A stretch of 7,170 bases of DNA from contig WAMH01000045.1 in NCBI GenBank assembly GCA_015522395.1, positions 1-7,170 on the forward strand. The letters are read 5' to 3'. Positions 5,638-7,170 of this stretch are shown one piece after another (the stretch's first letter is position 1; each line of letters opens with the position of its first letter). A program made the position numbers and the translations under genes. The notes under the pieces are model-generated. The model ran no database searches. It had not been told where the DNA came from and saw only the letters and a list, made by a program, of their open reading frames with translations. Origin of the DNA: Thermococcus sp. (lineage in GTDB: Archaea > Methanobacteriota_B > Thermococci > Thermococcales > Thermococcaceae).

Positions 5638-5650
5638 TTCCAGTGCAAAC
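5638..5650 (+). promoter_or_regulatory. Mini-ORB abutting the promoter of the first paralogue
   Basis: TTCCAGTGCAAAC matches the mini-ORB at 12 of 13 positions. Its last base touches the TATA element at 5651-5658, so it overlaps the BRE region. Orc1 binding here could block or guide TFB/TBP; this is inferred from position only. Confidence 0.65.
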
Positions 5651-5658
5651 TTAATTAA
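5651..5658 (+). promoter_or_regulatory. TATA box of the first paralogue gene
   Basis: TTAATTAA, preceded by GCAAAC, predicts transcription from about 5680, just before the ribosome binding site AGGTGATC at 5679-5686 and GTG 5691. Confidence 0.55.
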
Positions 5659-5690
5659 CCCCAACGCGTTAGTGTTTCAGGTGATCCCCC

Positions 5691-6311
5691 GTGGACGACG
5701 TTGAGTCAAAGGTTATAGAATGGCTGAAAAGCGGAACCGATTCTGCGAAAGATATAGTGGACCTCCCCTGGACGCTGAGAGAGCTTCGGCCCCGGACGTA
5801 TCTCGCAGAACACCCCAGGATGCCCTTCTCCCTCATGGTGGTCTTTTCAGAGGATTTTGTCCACCTCCTCGTTCCCCTTGGCCTGGAAACACTCTCCATG
5901 TCGACCGAAGAGCGCCTTAAGGTTTACCACACTCTGCTGCGCCTCAACGACGGTGTGAACATGATGAAGTTTACCCTCTCTGGAATGAACGATGACGTTT
6001 ATCTCCGCGTTGACCTCGACAAGAGCACCCTTGGCAAGGAGGAGTTCAACAACGCCCTTACAGCCCTTCTAATAGGGCTTATGTCTGCCGTTTCGGAGCT
6101 TGGACTTGAGGAGTCTTTTGCTCAGGAGGTCTTCGACCGCATCGTTGGCATGGTCGTTGAGAGGATGCAGAAGGGTGCCAGTAGGGAGGAGCTTATGAGG
6201 TTCCTCACCGTTAAAGTCGGAATGTCTGAGAAGGATGCGAGTGCGCTTCTCGGTCAGATTCTCCAGGCCATGAATTCTCAGGATAGTAGAGAGAACGTTG
6301 GGTACTTCTAA
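5691..6311 (+). CDS. Hypothetical protein, YbjN/CesT-like fold candidate (paralogue 1)
   Basis: I do not recognise this 206-residue protein by name. It is soluble, with no signal peptide, membrane segment or metal site. Residues 1-125 look alpha/beta: KVIEWLKSG, then a WT...TYLAEHPRMPFSLMVVF strand region, LLRLNDGVNMMKFTL and VYLRVDLDKSTLGKEEFNNALTALL. The order 'short helix, LN-containing helix, strands, xLRxDL, helix' recalls the YbjN/type III secretion chaperone-like fold; this is a guess from pattern. Residues 130-195 are helical and end in a small domain (EELMRFLTVKVGMSEKDASALLGQIL). GTG 5691 is chosen because AGGTGATC (5679-5686) lies 4 nt upstream. The downstream gene is a clear paralogue (31 identities in the first 60 residues, ungapped). 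It has its own promoter touching a mini-ORB and begins 41 nt after the last origin box. Confidence 0.88.
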   Translation: MDDVESKVIEWLKSGTDSAKDIVDLPWTLRELRPRTYLAEHPRMPFSLMVVFSEDFVHLLVPLGLETLSMSTEERLKVYHTLLRLNDGVNMMKFTLSGMNDDVYLRVDLDKSTLGKEEFNNALTALLIGLMSAVSELGLEESFAQEVFDRIVGMVVERMQKGASREELMRFLTVKVGMSEKDASALLGQILQAMNSQDSRENVGYF

Positions 6312-6316
6312 GCTTC

Positions 6317-6345
6317 GATTTTTTGTTTTTAAAGTTCTTAATTTA
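6317..6345 (+). terminator. T-rich terminator after paralogue 1
   Basis: Six bases after the stop codon the sequence runs GATTTTTTGTTTTTAAAG, two oligo-T tracts typical of archaeal intrinsic termination. It separates the two paralogues into different transcription units. Confidence 0.6.
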
Positions 6346-6371
6346 ACCTTTTCCGGTTTTTGATAGAAACC

Positions 6372-6379
6372 TTTATTAA
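6372..6379 (+). promoter_or_regulatory. TATA box of the second paralogue gene
   Basis: GAAACCTTTATTAAGG contains TTTATTAA about 25 nt before a likely start near 6400. The leader then holds AGGTGATC (6401-6408) and ATG 6412. There is no ORB at this promoter, unlike that of paralogue 1. Confidence 0.55.
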
Positions 6380-6411
6380 GGATCTTCCTCATTTATATTG
6401 AGGTGATCTAT

Positions 6412-7017
6412 ATGGTTGATATTAGAGAACAGGTGATTGAGTGGCTGAAGTCCGGCAGAGAGGATGCCGCCGACATAGTGAACCTTCCCTGGGAGGTTAA
6501 ACAGGTTGAGGAGAACCTTTACATTGCTGAACATCCAAAGATGCCTTTCACCCTTATACTCCGATTTACCCCGGATTTCGTCATACTCGAGGCCCCAACT
6601 ACCCTTGAGACTGCGGAGCTTCCAGAGGAAACTAAAGTTGCCCTCTATGACACGCTGCTTGAGCTCAACAACGCCGTTTATATGATGAAGTTCACCCTTA
6701 TTGAGCCCAACAAGACCGTTGCCATACGTGCCGATCTTTCGCTTAGTGCTCTTGGTAAGGATGAGTTTAACGATGCACTGACCGCGATGACAGTTGGTCT
6801 TTTGGCTGGGGTCATGGCCATTGGGGTCGAGGAGGAGTTCATGAAAAACGTCTTGGCGAGAATAATCGAGACCCTCCGAGAGAAGATACGCAAGGGTTAC
6901 ACCTATGAGCAACTCATGGAATTTCTCACGGAACGGGTTGGAATAAGTGCGGCGGACGCCAAGCAAGTCCTCGATGAAGTTCTTAAGTCCATGAGTGATG
7001 AGTTTGAGCGTTCATGA
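6412..7017 (+). CDS. Hypothetical protein, YbjN/CesT-like fold candidate (paralogue 2)
   Basis: This 201-residue protein is the tandem paralogue of the preceding gene and is likewise unrecognised. Shared blocks are VIEWLKSG (8-15), DIV.LPW (21-27), Y.AEHP.MPF.L (37-48), LL.LN..V.MMKFTL, LGK.EFN.ALTA and the C-terminal EQLMEFLTERVG. The N-terminal half is better conserved than the helical C-terminal half. It lacks the last few residues of the first copy (NVGYF) and instead ends DEFERS. I start at ATG 6412, with AGGTGATC at 6401-6408; an in-frame GTG at 6403 lies inside that ribosome binding site and is rejected. It has its own TATA box and follows a terminator, so expression of the two copies can differ. 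Retention of both frames without damage implies selection on each. Confidence 0.88.
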   Translation: MVDIREQVIEWLKSGREDAADIVNLPWEVKQVEENLYIAEHPKMPFTLILRFTPDFVILEAPTTLETAELPEETKVALYDTLLELNNAVYMMKFTLIEPNKTVAIRADLSLSALGKDEFNDALTAMTVGLLAGVMAIGVEEEFMKNVLARIIETLREKIRKGYTYEQLMEFLTERVGISAADAKQVLDEVLKSMSDEFERS

Positions 7018-7040
7018 CTTTTCATCCCCTTGCTTGATTC

Positions 7041-7050
7041 TCTTTTTACA
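7041..7050 (+). terminator. Possible T-run terminator after paralogue 2
   Basis: TCTTTTTACA lies 24 nt after the stop in a pyrimidine-rich stretch. It is a short T-run, so the call is weak. Confidence 0.4.
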
Positions 7051-7054
7051 CCCT

Positions 7055-7077
7055 CTTGTTCAACAAGGCATATAAAC
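7055..7077 (+). promoter_or_regulatory. Palindrome directly upstream of a TATA box
   Basis: CTTGTT-C-AACAAG (7055-7067) is a perfect inverted repeat with 6-bp arms. Two bases later comes CATATAAACC, a good TATA element (7070-7076), predicting transcription from about 7098. A palindrome over the BRE is a usual archaeal operator position. It does not fit the SurR pattern GTTNNNAAC because only one base separates the arms. The controlled gene is not visible; a second TATA-like ATTAAATATTC lies at about 7138-7148. Confidence 0.5.
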
Positions 7078-7170
7078 CTCCCGCCGTACCAGTCCAATGC
7101 TTTCCAGTGCATCCGGTGCGTCGTGTGGAACCGGAGATTAAATATTCAAAATTTCGCCCCAATATAACAC

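Larger units (their letters stand above)
5040..5650. other. Putative chromosomal replication origin (oriC)
   Basis: This non-coding stretch carries six copies of the Orc1/Cdc6 recognition core TTCCAGTGGAAAC or its CTCCACAGGAAAC variant: 5041-5053, 5083-5110, 5363-5391, 5499-5511, 5576-5596 and 5638-5650. Three of them have a downstream G-run as in full ORBs. The pair at 5363-5391 (+) and 5576-5596 (-) is inverted with G-runs facing inward. An AT-rich block lies at 5221-5310. Flanking genes point away on both sides. From knowledge of Pyrococcus and Thermococcus, the origin lies in a cluster with radA and nucS-region genes and cdc6. I see no credible protein gene or structural RNA from 4971 to 5690. 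Which segment melts is not decided by the sequence. Confidence 0.85.

Noticed and set aside
6620..6632. TTCCAGAGGAAAC resembling a mini-ORB inside paralogue 2
   Set aside because: It encodes L-P-E-E-T; the same CTTCCAGAGGAA appears for L-P-E-E in the channel gene around 4463-4475, so it reflects codon choice. No G-run follows.
7097..7141. Possible leaderless 14-codon gene starting at ATG 7097
   Set aside because: Too short and without any recognisable feature; kept only as part of the regulatory finding.
1..7170. CRISPR arrays, tRNA or rRNA genes, insertion sequences
   Set aside because: I looked on both strands and saw no regularly spaced direct repeats, cloverleaf-like sequence, transposase or terminal inverted repeats.

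Overview
The window reads as chromosomal DNA of a hyperthermophilic euryarchaeon of the order Thermococcales, most likely Thermococcus. The evidence is the gene content (archaeal RadA, NucS/EndoMS, a PAC2-type proteasome chaperone, DUF473, archaeal MTA phosphorylase), GGTGAT-type ribosome binding sites, TTTAWAA-type TATA boxes with short or absent leaders, and T-run terminators. Species cannot be settled from the sequence alone.

Layout. 1-707 (-): 5' part of S-methyl-5'-thioadenosine phosphorylase, cut by the window edge. 708-831: divergent promoter region holding a copy of an origin recognition box (ORB). 832-1953 (+): two-gene operon, a PbaB-like chaperone followed by a DUF473 protein. 1950-2702 (-): NucS/EndoMS mismatch endonuclease, overlapping DUF473 tail to tail by 4 bp. 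2738-3796 (-): RadA recombinase with a strong promoter. 3950-4970 (-): a two-TM potassium channel with a cytosolic nucleotide-binding domain, broken by two frameshifts. About 5040-5650: a non-coding stretch I interpret as the replication origin (oriC), with three long ORBs, three mini-ORBs and an AT-rich block. 5691-6311 and 6412-7017 (+): two tandem paralogues of an unrecognised, possibly YbjN/CesT-like family. 7018-7170: terminator, a palindrome-TATA promoter and nothing clearly coding.

How it fits together. Genes immediately left of the proposed origin run leftward and those to the right run rightward, so both flanks are transcribed co-directionally with the expected forks. RadA (strand exchange) and NucS (mismatch and branched-DNA cleavage, a PCNA-linked enzyme) form a repair pair beside the origin. 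From memory, cdc6/orc1 and PolD genes lie next to this block in Pyrococcus and Thermococcus, so the initiator gene may be just beyond the right edge, but it is not in the window.

The main points of interest are: (i) the origin itself, with at least two box architectures; (ii) ORB copies outside it, between the MTAP and pbaB promoters and at the 3' end of the channel pseudogene; (iii) a mini-ORB touching the promoter of the first paralogue; (iv) the paralogue pair beside the origin; (v) the broken channel, whose first lesion is an exact 5-bp tandem duplication. All assignments are by reading only; no database search was run.
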